From the NCBI RefSeq assembly GCF_030295745.1, contig NZ_AP027291.1:2480001-2544000 (forward strand): DNA of 64,000 bases, written 5' to 3'. The position numbers and the translations under genes are program-made. Below, piece after piece: positions 7,367 to 16,957 of the stretch. Position 1 is the stretch's first letter. Every line of letters starts with the position of its first letter. The notes under the pieces were generated by a model that saw only the letters and a program-made list of their open reading frames with translations, did not search any database and was not told the origin of the DNA. This DNA comes from Mycolicibacterium sp. TUM20985. Lineage in GTDB: Bacteria > Actinomycetota > Actinomycetes > Mycobacteriales > Mycobacteriaceae.

Positions 7367-9730
7367 TCAGGTGTAGGCGACGTGGACGCGGTCGATGTGG
7401 CCTTCGAAGGGGAAGGGCGCGCGGTCGTAGTAGTCCAGGGATACCGGTGAGCCGAGGCAGACTCCGATGTCCAGACAGTCGTTCCCGGTGAAGGCAAGCG
7501 GTGCACTCATCGGGACCTGGCCCTGCGCGACCTCGTCGGCACCGACCCGCAGGGTGATGTCGAGCGGGCCGGCCGGTCGCACCTGGGCGTAGGACGTGTC
7601 GACGGTGATGGTCGTGGCCCCGGCGGGGAGCTTTGCCGCCGAGCGGATCTTGGTGCGGGTCAGGATGAACAGGTTGTACTCGTAACAGAGGTAGCCGTCG
7701 TCGAGGTAGCAGGTGAGTCCACCGGCGACACCGCCGAGGGCGTAGAGCACCCCGTTGGCGTTCGCCGGCAGGTCGGCCTCGATGGTGACGGTGTTGTTCT
7801 TGTTGCCCAGCGCGGGGGCGCAGAACTCCGGCATGCGGGTCAGGTCGCCGGGGAACTCCCACTCCCGATACGGCGGGGCGATGCGAAGTTCGGGGTGGTA
7901 GACGGGTACCCACAGCCCGGCTCCCACGGGCAGCACCTGGTTGCGGGCGGCCTCGATGGCGAACAGTTCGCGCATCTGCGCCAACTTCTCCGGCATCTCG
8001 GCGGCCAGATCGCGGGCTTGTGACCAGTCGTCGTCGAGGTTGTAGAGCTCCCAGCGGTCGTCGTCCGGCGTCCACGTCTCGAAACCAGCGGGCAGCCCGG
8101 GCAGCCACGGCGTGCGGGGGCCGAACGCGGAGGCCATCCAGCCGTCGAAGTAGATCGCCCGGCTGCCCATGATCTCGAAGTACTGCGTCTTCTTCCCGCC
8201 GGCTGCCGAGCGGTCGGTGAGGGTGCGCGCGAAACTGGCCCCGGCCATCGGGATCTGCGGTACCCCGTTCACGACGAGCGGCGGTTCGATGCCCAGGATC
8301 TCGTAGATGGTGGGCACCACGTCGTTGCAGTGCAGGAACTGATCGCGCGGCACCGGATCGGGCTTGACCTTCTTCGGCCACCGGATCGCCATCGGATTGC
8401 GGGTGCCCCCGAGGTGGCTGGCGAGCAGCTTCATGCCCTTGTACGGGGTAACCCCCGCCCACGCCCAACCCGCGTGGTACTGGTTGTCGACCTTCGGTGA
8501 ACCGAGCACGTCGAGTCCGCCCAGTTCGTCCAAGGCGTCGATGTGCTGGCGGATGGTGGTCGGAATGCCGTTCTGCGCCAACAGTTCCGCGATCGTCCCG
8601 TTCTGTCCCTCCCCCGAGGACCCGTTGTCACCCCAGATGTAGAGGAATAGCGTGTTCTCGGCGTAGCCGAGCCGATCCAACTCATCGGCCAGGCGACCGA
8701 CCTGGACGTCGACGTGTTCGGCGAAACCGGCGGCCACCTCCATCAGCCGACGCTGAAAGGGCCTCTCGTCCTCGGGGATGCTCTCCCACGACGCCAACGT
8801 CTCGTCGCGCTCGGTGAGTTCGCAGTCCTGCGGGATCCACCCCTTGTCCTTGGCCCGGTCGAACACCCGCTCCCGGTAGGCGTCCCACCCGTCGTCGAAC
8901 TTGCCCGCATACTTGTCCGCCCAGTCCTTCATGACGTGGTGCGGGCCGTGCAGGCAGCCGCTGGCCCAATACATGAAGAACGGCTTGTCGGCTTGGAGCG
9001 CCTTGTGATTGCGCAGCCAGGTAATAGCGTCGTCGGCCAGATCCTCCGAAAGGTGGTAACCCTCCTCCGGTGTCTTCGGCGGCAACACGACGGTGGTGTT
9101 GCGCACCAGGTTCGGCTCGTACTGCGAGGCCTCACCGGCGAGGAACCCGTAGAAATACTCGAATCCCATTCCAGTGGGCCAGTTCTCGAAGGGACCGGCG
9201 ACGGTGGTCTCCTCCGCCGGGGTGTTGTGCCACTTCCCGAACGCCGCCGTGCTGTATCCGTAGTCCTTGAGTACCTCGGCTGCCAGTGCGCTGCTGGTTG
9301 GGATGTGTCCGGCGTAGCCGTCCCAGTCATTCGCCAGTTCGGCGATCTGCCCGTTGCCGATCTCGTGGTGATTGCGGCCGGTCAACAGCGATGCCCGTGT
9401 CGGTGAACACATCGCGGTGGTATGGAACCGGTTGTAGGAGACGCCTTCGGCGCATATTCGGTCCATCGTCTCGGTGCGGACTTCGCCGCCGAACGTGGTC
9501 GGCAGCCCGGGCCCGGCGTCGTCGATCAGGACGATCACGATGTTGGGTGGATCATCATGCAGGCGAGGCGGTGTCACCCGTTGCGCGTACGTCGATTCCT
9601 GCAGCGTGCGGCCCGCGGTGCTCGCGGACGGCGTTGGCGGAAACGGTAGCGTTGCACCATCGGGCAGCCTAGGGGCCACGACGCCTTCCGCACCGTCGCT
9701 GCTGTCATTACCTGACGCCGCACCAGTCAT
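7367..9730 (-). CDS. Arylsulfatase (type I, formylglycine-dependent)
   Basis: About 787 residues. The sulfatase signature CSPTRASLLTGR is present, with the Cys that is converted to formylglycine (C112 if counted from the GTG at 9742). Metal-binding LIDDAGPGLPTTFGG precedes it, and FGKWHNTP, LYIWGDNGSSGEGQ and HLGGTRNPMAIRWP follow as in large actinobacterial arylsulfatases. By family, it hydrolyses sulfate esters and needs a formylglycine-generating enzyme encoded elsewhere. I chose ATG 9730 because GGAG lies 8 bases upstream. A C-terminal extension of about 200 residues (from WEFPGDLTRMP) is beta-rich. No secretion signal is evident. Confidence 0.93.
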   Translation of the reverse strand: MTGAASGNDSSDGAEGVVAPRLPDGATLPFPPTPSASTAGRTLQESTYAQRVTPPRLHDDPPNIVIVLIDDAGPGLPTTFGGEVRTETMDRICAEGVSYNRFHTTAMCSPTRASLLTGRNHHEIGNGQIAELANDWDGYAGHIPTSSALAAEVLKDYGYSTAAFGKWHNTPAEETTVAGPFENWPTGMGFEYFYGFLAGEASQYEPNLVRNTTVVLPPKTPEEGYHLSEDLADDAITWLRNHKALQADKPFFMYWASGCLHGPHHVMKDWADKYAGKFDDGWDAYRERVFDRAKDKGWIPQDCELTERDETLASWESIPEDERPFQRRLMEVAAGFAEHVDVQVGRLADELDRLGYAENTLFLYIWGDNGSSGEGQNGTIAELLAQNGIPTTIRQHIDALDELGGLDVLGSPKVDNQYHAGWAWAGVTPYKGMKLLASHLGGTRNPMAIRWPKKVKPDPVPRDQFLHCNDVVPTIYEILGIEPPLVVNGVPQIPMAGASFARTLTDRSAAGGKKTQYFEIMGSRAIYFDGWMASAFGPRTPWLPGLPAGFETWTPDDDRWELYNLDDDWSQARDLAAEMPEKLAQMRELFAIEAARNQVLPVGAGLWVPVYHPELRIAPPYREWEFPGDLTRMPEFCAPALGNKNNTVTIEADLPANANGVLYALGGVAGGLTCYLDDGYLCYEYNLFILTRTKIRSAAKLPAGATTITVDTSYAQVRPAGPLDITLRVGADEVAQGQVPMSAPLAFTGNDCLDIGVCLGSPVSLDYYDRAPFPFEGHIDRVHVAYT

Positions 9731-9742
9731 CTTGCGCTCCAC

Positions 9743-10826
9743 TCCTCAAGACCGCACGAGCCGCCGCCGACGCGACCACCACCGAGCCAAGACGCCGAAC
9801 GTACCCCGATCCACGCCAGAGTTAAGGCATACGCGCAAACCTCTCCATCGAGGCGCACACACGAGATTGGGCGCGCTCGGCAGCCGCCTGGGCGCCCGGG
9901 CGGCGACGAGGTTAGGGGCAGGGCAGGGGTCCGTGCCAGGGGTGTAGAACGTGTTGCACCCCTCCGTGGTCGTCATCGAGAGGGACGCTCGACAGGCAGT
10001 CGAAAGATCACAGTGCGTGGAATGTGACGAACCGGGTCCGCGGCTCTATGCCTGGGAGATGAAACGCCAGCGCGTCCAGGTCAGGAGGGTCGCCGTCTAC
10101 GGCGACACGCCTGAGTTCCTGGGGCGACGCGGGCCAACCTTCGAGGCTGACCTAATCAGCCCGCCGTGTAAACATGGAATCCACTGCAACACAGCCTATT
10201 ACGTCCTTGTGACGAAAGTATGCTAGGCCGCTGGAAGCCCTGGAGGCCGCTCGAACGGGAAGAGCAGGGGCGCACCCACCGGTCTGTCGATGCCGACCGG
10301 CACAGCCGTGTACGTCGCATTCATTAGCCGAATGAAACTGCAAGCCATGCAGGTACATCGGATGCCTACAGTGGTGGCCGTCCTGGCGGCGCAGCCGGGA
10401 ACCGCGAACGCCCAGGTCAGGCCGAAAAGCACTGTCCGATCCGGAACTAGTTAAGAGTGAAGCGAGTCCGTGACCTGCGAGCTCTCAACTAGTCGCGGAC
10501 GATTCTTCGCTGGGCTGTCCAGAAAGACGTGTGAGTGCCGGCGGGAATCTGAAAAGACTTCAAAGTGCCAGACACCACGACGGATTGCCTCGTAGCAGGG
10601 GAGCGGACCTCACGACCGCCCAGGAGCCTTCCGTAACGAAAGACGATCTGCGACAGCGCTCTTGAAGAATATTGACGAAATCGGAATCGTAACTGTGTCC
10701 ATGGAGGCGAGCTGGAAAACTTCTTGGAGAACGACGACGCGCCACCGTCAATCCGGGAGACACGCTGCTGCGCCGCGGTGACCCGATGCACTGTTGCAGT
10801 CTGGGCCCGACGTTAACGAACGCCGC
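9743..10826. other. About 1.1 kb without a recognisable gene
   Basis: The best open frame (9951-10226, plus strand, 91 residues, with a CVEC and an SPPCKHGIHC segment) lacks a binding site and any known family, so it is not called. Base composition drops toward 10450-10820. Adjacent remnants suggest a region of gene decay. Confidence 0.4.
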
Positions 10827-10991
10827 CTAATTGATATTGGATCGTGAGTGCACTCGATCGGCCTTCATCTGTTGACTACGGGCCCCACGCTCCCGTTCGA
10901 CGACGAGGACAGTCTTGCCCCGCTCTGCGAGCTCGCCGGCGGCGACCAGCCCGGCCCAGCCCGCCCCGACAACGATGACGTCAGCGTCCAT
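10827..10991 (-). pseudogene. N-terminal fragment of an FAD-dependent oxidoreductase
   Basis: From ATG 10991 the frame gives a perfect dinucleotide-binding fold: DADVIVVGAGWAGLVAAGEL followed by GKTVLVVERE. This is the beginning of FAD-binding dehydrogenases of the ketosteroid dehydrogenase kind. After about 30 residues similarity ends and the frame stops at 10827. The remaining 400-500 residues are absent. Confidence 0.7.
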
Positions 10992-11036
10992 GGCGCTAAC
11001 GCTATCGACTAGGTTCATCAACTCTGGCTCAGATGT

Positions 11037-11588
11037 TCACTCCAATGGCTCGGGCCTGAAGGTGACGTCGACACCGCCCACGGTCATCATCACCTGACCT
11101 TCGATCACCATCACCTGCGCCGCGACCCGTCGATCCACAGTCTGAGCCAGCTGCTGCACCGGCTCGTGCGGTATCTGCACCACAGACAGGTTCGGCAGCC
11201 CCGCCACTTTGGGGCCGACGGTGCGCCACCAGGTGGCCGCTCCGGCGGCGTACGGGAACAGCAGCACCTGTTCGGCCTGGCTGGAGGCCTTGCCCAAGGC
11301 GCGTCCATCGGGCTGGCCAACGGTGATCCACTCCAGGATCCGGCCCGTGTAGTCGGCGAGCCGCAAGTCCGGTACGCCAGGGGTGGACAAGCCTGACCCG
11401 AACGCCAACTCACCGTCGACGTCGCTGAGCCGGTGTGCGCGCAGCCCAAACGCCAACAACCGCACCACCATCCGCTCATCGGTCTCAGTGGGATGACGGG
11501 CCACGGTCAGCGTGTGATCGGCGTAGTAACTGTGATCGACATCGGAGACGCCAAGTTCGACTTTGAACACTGTTGCAGAAAGAGCCAC
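11037..11588 (-). CDS. YaeQ family protein
   Basis: 184 residues from the GTG at 11588, selected because it gives the conserved YaeQ start (ALSATVFKVELGVSDVDHSY). Diagnostic blocks follow: HTLTVARHPTETDERMVVRL, FGSGLSTPGVPDLRLADYTG and WITVGQPDGRALGKASSQA. The family adopts a PD-(D/E)XK nuclease-like fold, but its role is not firmly established. The gene is flanked by dead fragments on both sides yet is itself intact, with no frameshift. Its open frame extends upstream into a transposase remnant, which is fortuitous. Confidence 0.85.
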   Translation of the reverse strand: MALSATVFKVELGVSDVDHSYYADHTLTVARHPTETDERMVVRLLAFGLRAHRLSDVDGELAFGSGLSTPGVPDLRLADYTGRILEWITVGQPDGRALGKASSQAEQVLLFPYAAGAATWWRTVGPKVAGLPNLSVVQIPHEPVQQLAQTVDRRVAAQVMVIEGQVMMTVGGVDVTFRPEPLE

Positions 11589-11729
11589 GTCATAGTGTCC
11601 ACCCGGGGTGGTATTCCCCGAGCGGTCAGGCCACTTCGAGTGGTCAGGCCGCCGCGCTCTTCGCCGGACCGAGTTGCCACCGATAGACGCCTGGCTCGCA
11701 ACCACGCAGCACGCCACGTCAACCGCGTC

Positions 11730-12034
11730 GAGGATGGCCCGACGCAGCCCCGGCTTGGGCATCTGCGGTGAAGTTCCGCTCCACAGGATCGCCGTGCACC
11801 GGAGGGTCCACTTTGCCGTTCTTGCCGCGTTTCTTCCCGAAACACGCTCGACCACTGGTTGCTGGCGCAGATCCGCCAGGCAGTGCGCTCGGCCATTGGC
11901 TTAGCGGCCTCGCGGGCCTCCTCTACGAGGTAGCGGTAGCCCAACTCCGGGTTGTCGTGGTGGGCGTCCAACAGGGCGTTGGCGCGGTTGGCCTCGACGC
12001 CCCCGCGTCCGCCGCGTAACTGGTAATTGCCCAA
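11730..12034 (-). pseudogene. Remnant of an IS3-type transposase (OrfB)
   Basis: The translation from 12034 reads DAHHDNPELGYRYLVEEARE and then AERTAWRICASNQWSSVF, the region that precedes the DDE domain in IS3-group OrfB proteins. After about 70 residues the frame shifts (KNGKVDPPVHGD continues in another frame) and similarity ends near 11730. No catalytic residues remain. Confidence 0.65.
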
Positions 12035-12130
12035 GCCGGGCTTCGTGACAAGCGCTCACCTGCCCGGCATTTGGATGCTCGCGCGGCGGTGCATTCGAGT
12101 GCGGCCGTTCGGTCGTCATCGACGATCGTC

Positions 12131-12214
12131 TCATCCGTATACGGTGGCGACGATCAGCCAGCCGACGGCTATTAGTAGGAACAAGCCCCCTATCGGGTCG
12201 ATTTCGTCGATCAT
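12131..12214 (-). CDS. Possible 27-residue single-pass membrane microprotein
   Basis: ATG 12214 to TGA 12131 encodes MIDEIDPIGG followed by a hydrophobic helix (LFLLIAVGWLIVATVYG). The composition is that of a small transmembrane peptide with an acidic N-terminus, and it stands in an otherwise empty stretch between the transposase remnant and the Gre-like genes. No clear ribosome binding site is seen, so it may be chance. Confidence 0.3.
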   Translation of the reverse strand: MIDEIDPIGGLFLLIAVGWLIVATVYG

Positions 12215-12373
12215 GTTTCGGCGTCCACAGGTGGTTCCGCGTGCCACAACTTTCCTCCGCGCCGTCGCTTCAACTGTCGACCCTGGCCGGGTATTGACGA
12301 GGTGATGCTGGGACCTGCGGACTGGAGTGGACGTTGATAGCGCCTGTGGGCATTGCCCTTTGACGCCGTGACA

Positions 12374-12856
12374 TCAGCGCGGAGCGGTTTCGTTCAGGTC
12401 GGCGACGTGGATGCCATAGGGCACTGCGTTGAGCAGTGTGACCGTAAGAGAGCCGCCAGCAGATGGACTGTAGGTGCGGCGTGCGCCGGGGCGTGCGCCG
12501 GCGATGGCAGCGCCCAATGGGGATTGGATGGAGTAGACGTCGATGTCTGCGAATTCGGCGCCATGCGCTCCCAGCAGGAACGTGCTGGTGTCGCCGGTGG
12601 CGTCGTAGCGGATGGTGACGACCATTCCGGGTTCGGCTACTCCGTCGTTGGGTGGGTCATCGCCGACGACAGCATGCATCAGCAGGTCATGAATCTGTTG
12701 CATCCTTCCCTCCCACGCGCGCCGGACGGCGGCGGCGTTTTCGTCGTCATCCCCATCGGCGACTCCGGCGGAGTACAAGAAGCGCAGCGTGTCCAGTTCC
12801 CGCCGTAGCCGTTCATGGGCCTGCAGCGAGATCCATACGCATGGGGTTGTGGGCAT
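12374..12856 (-). CDS. GreA/GreB-family elongation factor-like protein, copy 1
   Basis: 160 residues. The C-terminal half matches the Gre FKBP-like domain: VVTIRYDATGDTSTFLLG, then IDVYSIQSPLGAAIAGARPG. The N-terminus (SLQAHERLRRELDTL) would be the coiled-coil, but it is short and interrupted by an acidic loop (DGDDDENAAA). The family acts on RNA polymerase through the secondary channel; divergent mycobacterial copies may act as regulators without transcript cleavage. ATG 12856 with GAAGGA upstream. It lies 120 bases beyond copy 2 on the same strand and shares GDDPPNDGVAEPGMVVTIRY with it. Confidence 0.8.
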   Translation of the reverse strand: MPTTPCVWISLQAHERLRRELDTLRFLYSAGVADGDDDENAAAVRRAWEGRMQQIHDLLMHAVVGDDPPNDGVAEPGMVVTIRYDATGDTSTFLLGAHGAEFADIDVYSIQSPLGAAIAGARPGARRTYSPSAGGSLTVTLLNAVPYGIHVADLNETAPR

Positions 12857-12978
12857 GTCGGTTCCTTCGTGTCCAATGTCGGTCGGGGGTGTGTCGTCGG
12901 TTCCTCAGAACTTGCGTCGTGCTTGCGCGGCGATCTGCTTGGTTGTGGCCGCGCGTCGATGTTCACGTGTCCAGCGGT

Positions 12979-13554
12979 CTACGTGGAGGGGGGGATGACG
13001 GGTCTTGGTCGCGCCGCTGTCGCTGTATGTCCGCCGGCGCGTGCCGGTGGTGAGTGTCGGGCGGCGGTGGATGCGCGGTGTACCTTGCGAATTCGGGTAA
13101 TTCCGCTGTAGGGCACCGCCTTTAGCAGCGTCACTGGCAAGTGGGTCCCGTTGGGAATGCCGTAGGTGCGCTGTTCACCGACCCGCGCGCCGGCAATCGC
13201 GCTGCCAAGTGGTGAGTGTATTGAATACACCTCGATGCCTGCGTCTTCGGCGCCACGCACGCCGAGTAGAAAGGTTTCGATTTCGCCGGTGTCGTCGTAG
13301 CGGATGGTCAGCACCATCCCCGGTTCGGCGATGCCGTCGTCGGGTGGATCCTCACCGACGACGGCGTGCTTCAGCAGGTCTTCAAGCTGGCGGATGCGTA
13401 CACGACGCGCGACGTGGTTCGCGACGAGGGTGTCGTCGTATTCCATGAAGTCTTCGGGAACCTCGATACTGGGACGCGAACACAGGGCGGAAAGTTCCGT
13501 CTGCAGACGGGAGTGCGCCTGTGGCGTCATCCAAATACGTTCGGTGCTGGTCAT
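12979..13554 (-). CDS. GreA/GreB-family elongation factor-like protein, copy 2
   Basis: 191 residues. The domain order is the same as in copy 1: TPQAHSRLQTELSAL at the start, GEDPPDDGIAEPGMVLTIRY in the middle, and IEVYSIHSPLGSAIAGARVG at the end of the Gre C-domain. A basic, Ala/Pro/Arg-rich tail of about 40 residues follows (from ITRIRKVHRAS) that copy 1 lacks. ATG 13554 with GAAGGA about 10 bases upstream. The two genes look like a tandem duplication that has diverged, and they could be co-transcribed with the oxidase gene upstream. Confidence 0.8.
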   Translation of the reverse strand: MTSTERIWMTPQAHSRLQTELSALCSRPSIEVPEDFMEYDDTLVANHVARRVRIRQLEDLLKHAVVGEDPPDDGIAEPGMVLTIRYDDTGEIETFLLGVRGAEDAGIEVYSIHSPLGSAIAGARVGEQRTYGIPNGTHLPVTLLKAVPYSGITRIRKVHRASTAARHSPPARAGGHTATAARPRPVIPPST

Positions 13555-13687
13555 TGTGGAGTGTCCTTCGTGTGGGCAGAGTGGTTGTCGCCAGGGGCGG
13601 GCCGGAGCTGAGCGCCGCCCCTGACGACTGGAGGGCCCGTGATGGGCTGGCTTCGTGCCGGGTGGATTTCCGGGTGCCGGAGGTGTC

Positions 13688-14953
13688 TCAGTGGCGCCCG
13701 CGGCGTAGCGGGTCGAAGTCGCGCAGGGCTTCGGGCTGTTTGCCGGTGGTCATGTATTCGGCCAGAAGGCGGCCGGTGACCGGGCCGTGTGCCAGTCCCC
13801 ACATGCCGTGTCCGCCCGCCACGTAAACCCCTCGAGAGATTTCACCGATGAGGGGGCGACCGTCGGGGGTGACCGGTCGCGAACCGACCCAGATGTCACT
13901 GCGTTCGGCCCAGCGGACTCCGTCCAGTAGCGGTTTGGCGGAGGCGACGATGGCGCCTACCCGTTCGGGGTCCGCCGGTTCGTGTGGGTCGCGGAACTCT
14001 AGGGTGCCCGATACGCGCAGGGCGCCTTGGTAGGGCGTGCACGCCACCCGCACGTCAGGCAGGTAGATGGGTCCCGGAATGGGGCGGTCCACGGGCACGG
14101 TGAATGAGTAGCCGCGACCAGCCTGCACCGGGATGCGTGCCCGGTGCCCCGCCAGCCGAGACAACCAGGCACCGGCGGCGATCACTGCGGTGTCGGCGGT
14201 CAGTGGCGCCCCGCTACGCGGGTATACCGTGACGCCGCTGCCGGAGCTCAGGACGTCGCTGACTTCCAGCGTGAGTATCGTTGCCCCCCGGGCGATGACC
14301 GCCGCTGCCAGGGCCGCGACGAATCGGCCGGGGTCGATGAAGCGCTGGCCGTTGACGTTGAGCGCGGCTTTGATCGCCGGTGACGCCAGGGGCACTTGTT
14401 CGCGCAGCGCTTCGCCGGACAATGCGTTGACAGACAGGGTTTGTCCGGCACCTTCGAGCAGGCGCAGTTCGCCCATCATGCGTTCTGCGGCGTTCGTGGT
14501 ACAGAACACGGCGGTGATCGGGGCGTCGGTCACCGGCGCGTCGACTCCGTTATTGACTAGTACGTCAAAGGCTTCGATGCATTCCTCGTTGAGGGGCACG
14601 TTTGCCTGCACCGCCCGCTTCCACGACGATCGACGGCAGTTCAGAGCGAACTGGACCAGGAAGCTCGCAAGCCCGGAGTTCGCGGTCAGAGGGATGTGCA
14701 ATGGGGCGGAGGGGTTACGCAGGGAGCGCAGCCCCCCGCGCAGTGCGGCGGGGGAGTTCAGGGGAAGCGTCAGCGCCGGTGCGATCCATCCGGCGTTGCC
14801 CCAGGAGGCGCCAGCGGCCACCCCGGTGCGGTCGATCACGGTCACGTCGACTCCACGCTCTTGCAAGAACCATGCCGTCGACAGCCCAACGATGCCTGCA
14901 CCCACCACGATCGCCGACCGCGGCCCACCGTCCAGACGTTCGACGCCGACCAT
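13688..14953 (-). CDS. D-amino-acid dehydrogenase / DadA-like FAD oxidoreductase
   Basis: 421 residues. The ATG at 14953 is fixed by AGGAGG six bases upstream. FAD-binding fold at residues 14-34 (AIVVGAGIVGLSTAWFLQER), then GASWGNAGWIAPAL, a DadA/glycine-oxidase hallmark, and the C-terminal FAD block WVGSRPVTPDGRPLIGEI with GHGMWGLAHGPVTGRL. The family oxidises D-amino acids to 2-oxo acids. Substrate is not predictable here. The PucR-type regulator lies upstream on the same strand, 270 bases away, and is a candidate controller. Confidence 0.85.
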   Translation of the reverse strand: MVGVERLDGGPRSAIVVGAGIVGLSTAWFLQERGVDVTVIDRTGVAAGASWGNAGWIAPALTLPLNSPAALRGGLRSLRNPSAPLHIPLTANSGLASFLVQFALNCRRSSWKRAVQANVPLNEECIEAFDVLVNNGVDAPVTDAPITAVFCTTNAAERMMGELRLLEGAGQTLSVNALSGEALREQVPLASPAIKAALNVNGQRFIDPGRFVAALAAAVIARGATILTLEVSDVLSSGSGVTVYPRSGAPLTADTAVIAAGAWLSRLAGHRARIPVQAGRGYSFTVPVDRPIPGPIYLPDVRVACTPYQGALRVSGTLEFRDPHEPADPERVGAIVASAKPLLDGVRWAERSDIWVGSRPVTPDGRPLIGEISRGVYVAGGHGMWGLAHGPVTGRLLAEYMTTGKQPEALRDFDPLRRGRH

Positions 14954-15223
14954 TGCATGCCTCCTTTGCTGAAAACTTGGTTGTTGTCCTCCATGATGGC
15001 GGGCACAGTCCCGGATCGGTTTGCCGGAATCGGACAATTGGTCGAGGGCTTGTTGGGGTATTTCGACAACGGGCCTCAGAGATCTGCGCGTAGGCGCTGA
15101 AGCGACTGCACACGTCGAATTGGCAGCGATCGAGGTCGACGAATTCACCACTACCCAAGGGCACGGATTGTCGACAGATGTCGGCGACGGCAGCAACACG
15201 TCGCCGGATCCCGACGACGGAGG

Positions 15224-16750
15224 TTAGCCGCCGTCGGTGGCGGTGAGTTCGATCATCATCGCGAGCCGGGTGCGTGCGTCGTCCAAGCCCAGATCCGTCA
15301 CTTCGGCCATCTTGCGGAGCCGGTAGCGCACGGTGTTCTCGTGCACGCCCAGTCGATCACCCGCGGCGACGGGATCACCTTGTTCCTCCAACCATGCGCG
15401 CAGGGTAGCTACGTATTGGCTGGCGTGTTGATTATCGTGCCGACGCAATTCGGTCACCGGACCCCGGGTCGGCGTGCGCCCGGAGCGTGCAGCGGTGCGC
15501 AACCGTTCCAGCAGGATGTCGTCCCACGCTTCGTCGTAGACCGGGGACTTCCCGTCGCCGGGTGGGCGAACCTCGTGCAGCGCCAGGCACTCGTCGGCCT
15601 CCTGGCGCGCGGCCACCAGCTCGGCTGCGTCGGCGATACCGCTGATCCCGGCCAGCACCGTGGCCCCAGCAGGAAGCGCTGCCCGCAAGTCGGACACCCA
15701 GCGATGCGCCGCCGCCGGCGGCTCACCGGGCAGTACCGTGTAGACGGTGGTGCCCGATAGCGCGCTGCGACCCGGTCGCGACCAGCCGAATCCCGTCGTG
15801 GCTCGTTCGAAGGCCAGCAGCAACGGAGCGTGTTTTTCTTCACCCACGTGTGCGCGGACAGCGATCACCCGTAACGGATGCTGCGGAAGTCCGAGTTTGC
15901 TGGCCAGGGTTGCGGCGTCAACTGTGCCCTCGAGCAAGCGGATGACCAGATCGGATTCGACCTGGCGCTCCAAGTCTGCGCTGGCCCGTGACCGCAACAG
16001 GTGCAAGGCCACGGTGCGCGCACCATCGGCCAACGCCGTCAGGCGCGCGCCGTCCAGCGGTGCCGCACAGGTGATCCATACCGCGCCAAGCACTTCGGTC
16101 CCTGCGCGCGCTGCAACAACCATCCGTCCCGTCATGTGCAGTGCGACGTCGGCGGCCACGAAGAGCGGTTCGTCGGACGCCGCTAGGTGTGCCGGCACTC
16201 CGCGGGCTTTGAACAATGCGCGCAGCGGCTCGGAGGCTTCACGGTCCAGGATCGTCTCGACCCGCGCCGGGTCGGTGTGCTGCTGTAGCCGTGAGTAGGC
16301 CAGGAGCCGCGAGAGCCGATCCTCTATGGTCACCGCGCCGCCGATGGCGTCGGCCAAGCTGTCGGCCAAGGCGAACAAATCCGTGGGTCCACGTCCGGAT
16401 TCGGTTTCGCGGCCCTCCAGCACCAGTCCGTGCACGACTGCGGCCAACTCGCTCCAGGATACGGCGGGGTCCACCACCATCATCGCGATCGGCGGGTCCT
16501 CACCGCCGAACGTGGCGTGTTCGTCGTCGCGGAATAGCACGGCGACAGCCCGGGCCGCCACCGCCCAGCGCACCGCCTCTTCCGCCGAACGGGCGCCGAT
16601 GGCCATGAGGACATCGCCGACTACCACACGGCCGTGGGCGCTCTCGTGCATCACCACGGTGCGCAGTTCGGTAGCCCGTGGCACCGAACAGAAAATCAAG
16701 CGAACCCCATAGCCTCCCAGGACGTTCACCAAACGGTCCAACGTGACCAC
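15224..16750 (-). CDS. PucR/CdaR-family transcriptional regulator
   Basis: 508 residues. The C-terminal HTH_30 domain is plain: VAAGDRLGVHENTVRYRLRK, preceded by LERLRTAARSGRTPTR and the GGDEF-like central region. The N-terminal 120 residues resemble the PucR purine-catabolism domain (VVMHESAHGRVVVGDVLMAI). GTG start at 16750. Members respond to small metabolites and often activate neighbouring catabolic genes; the adjacent DadA-like gene is the natural target. No Walker or membrane segments. Confidence 0.85.
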   Translation of the reverse strand: MVTLDRLVNVLGGYGVRLIFCSVPRATELRTVVMHESAHGRVVVGDVLMAIGARSAEEAVRWAVAARAVAVLFRDDEHATFGGEDPPIAMMVVDPAVSWSELAAVVHGLVLEGRETESGRGPTDLFALADSLADAIGGAVTIEDRLSRLLAYSRLQQHTDPARVETILDREASEPLRALFKARGVPAHLAASDEPLFVAADVALHMTGRMVVAARAGTEVLGAVWITCAAPLDGARLTALADGARTVALHLLRSRASADLERQVESDLVIRLLEGTVDAATLASKLGLPQHPLRVIAVRAHVGEEKHAPLLLAFERATTGFGWSRPGRSALSGTTVYTVLPGEPPAAAHRWVSDLRAALPAGATVLAGISGIADAAELVAARQEADECLALHEVRPPGDGKSPVYDEAWDDILLERLRTAARSGRTPTRGPVTELRRHDNQHASQYVATLRAWLEEQGDPVAAGDRLGVHENTVRYRLRKMAEVTDLGLDDARTRLAMMIELTATDGG

Positions 16751-16907
16751 GGGCCGCTCCTCGTGTCGAGCCGACGACCCCAGCCTATCCAGCGGCCGAC
16801 CGCGAAGTGTCGAAGACGGAACGGTCGCAGGTCGGACAGCGACCTCGTGAATCCGCTCGGCCCCGAGGCGTCGATTGTCCCGATGACTCCGCTCCGTTGG
16901 GACCTGT

Positions 16908-16930
16908 TAATATAGAGGAAGTATGTCCGT
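16908..16930 (+). promoter_or_regulatory. Promoter/operator with TATAGAGGA motif upstream of HTH-less regulator
   Basis: TAATAT (16908-16913) is a good -10 hexamer and is followed directly by AGAGGAAGTATGTCCGT. The whole 23-base block recurs with a single difference at 61965-61987, ahead of the paralogous regulator. The distance to the start codon is also alike (27 and 28 bases). Conservation over this length in non-coding DNA suggests a bound operator. Confidence 0.6.
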
Positions 16931-16957
16931 TAAATCTACGGAAAGGACGTTTGTGAG

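Noticed and set aside
9951..10226. 91-residue ORF with several Cys (CVEC, SPPC)
   Set aside because: No ribosome binding site or family and irregular composition; Cys pairs alone are not evidence of a zinc protein.
16901..16912. Half DosR site (TTGGGACCT) before the HTH-less regulator
   Set aside because: Only one half is present and it overlaps the -10 region; the second half does not follow.
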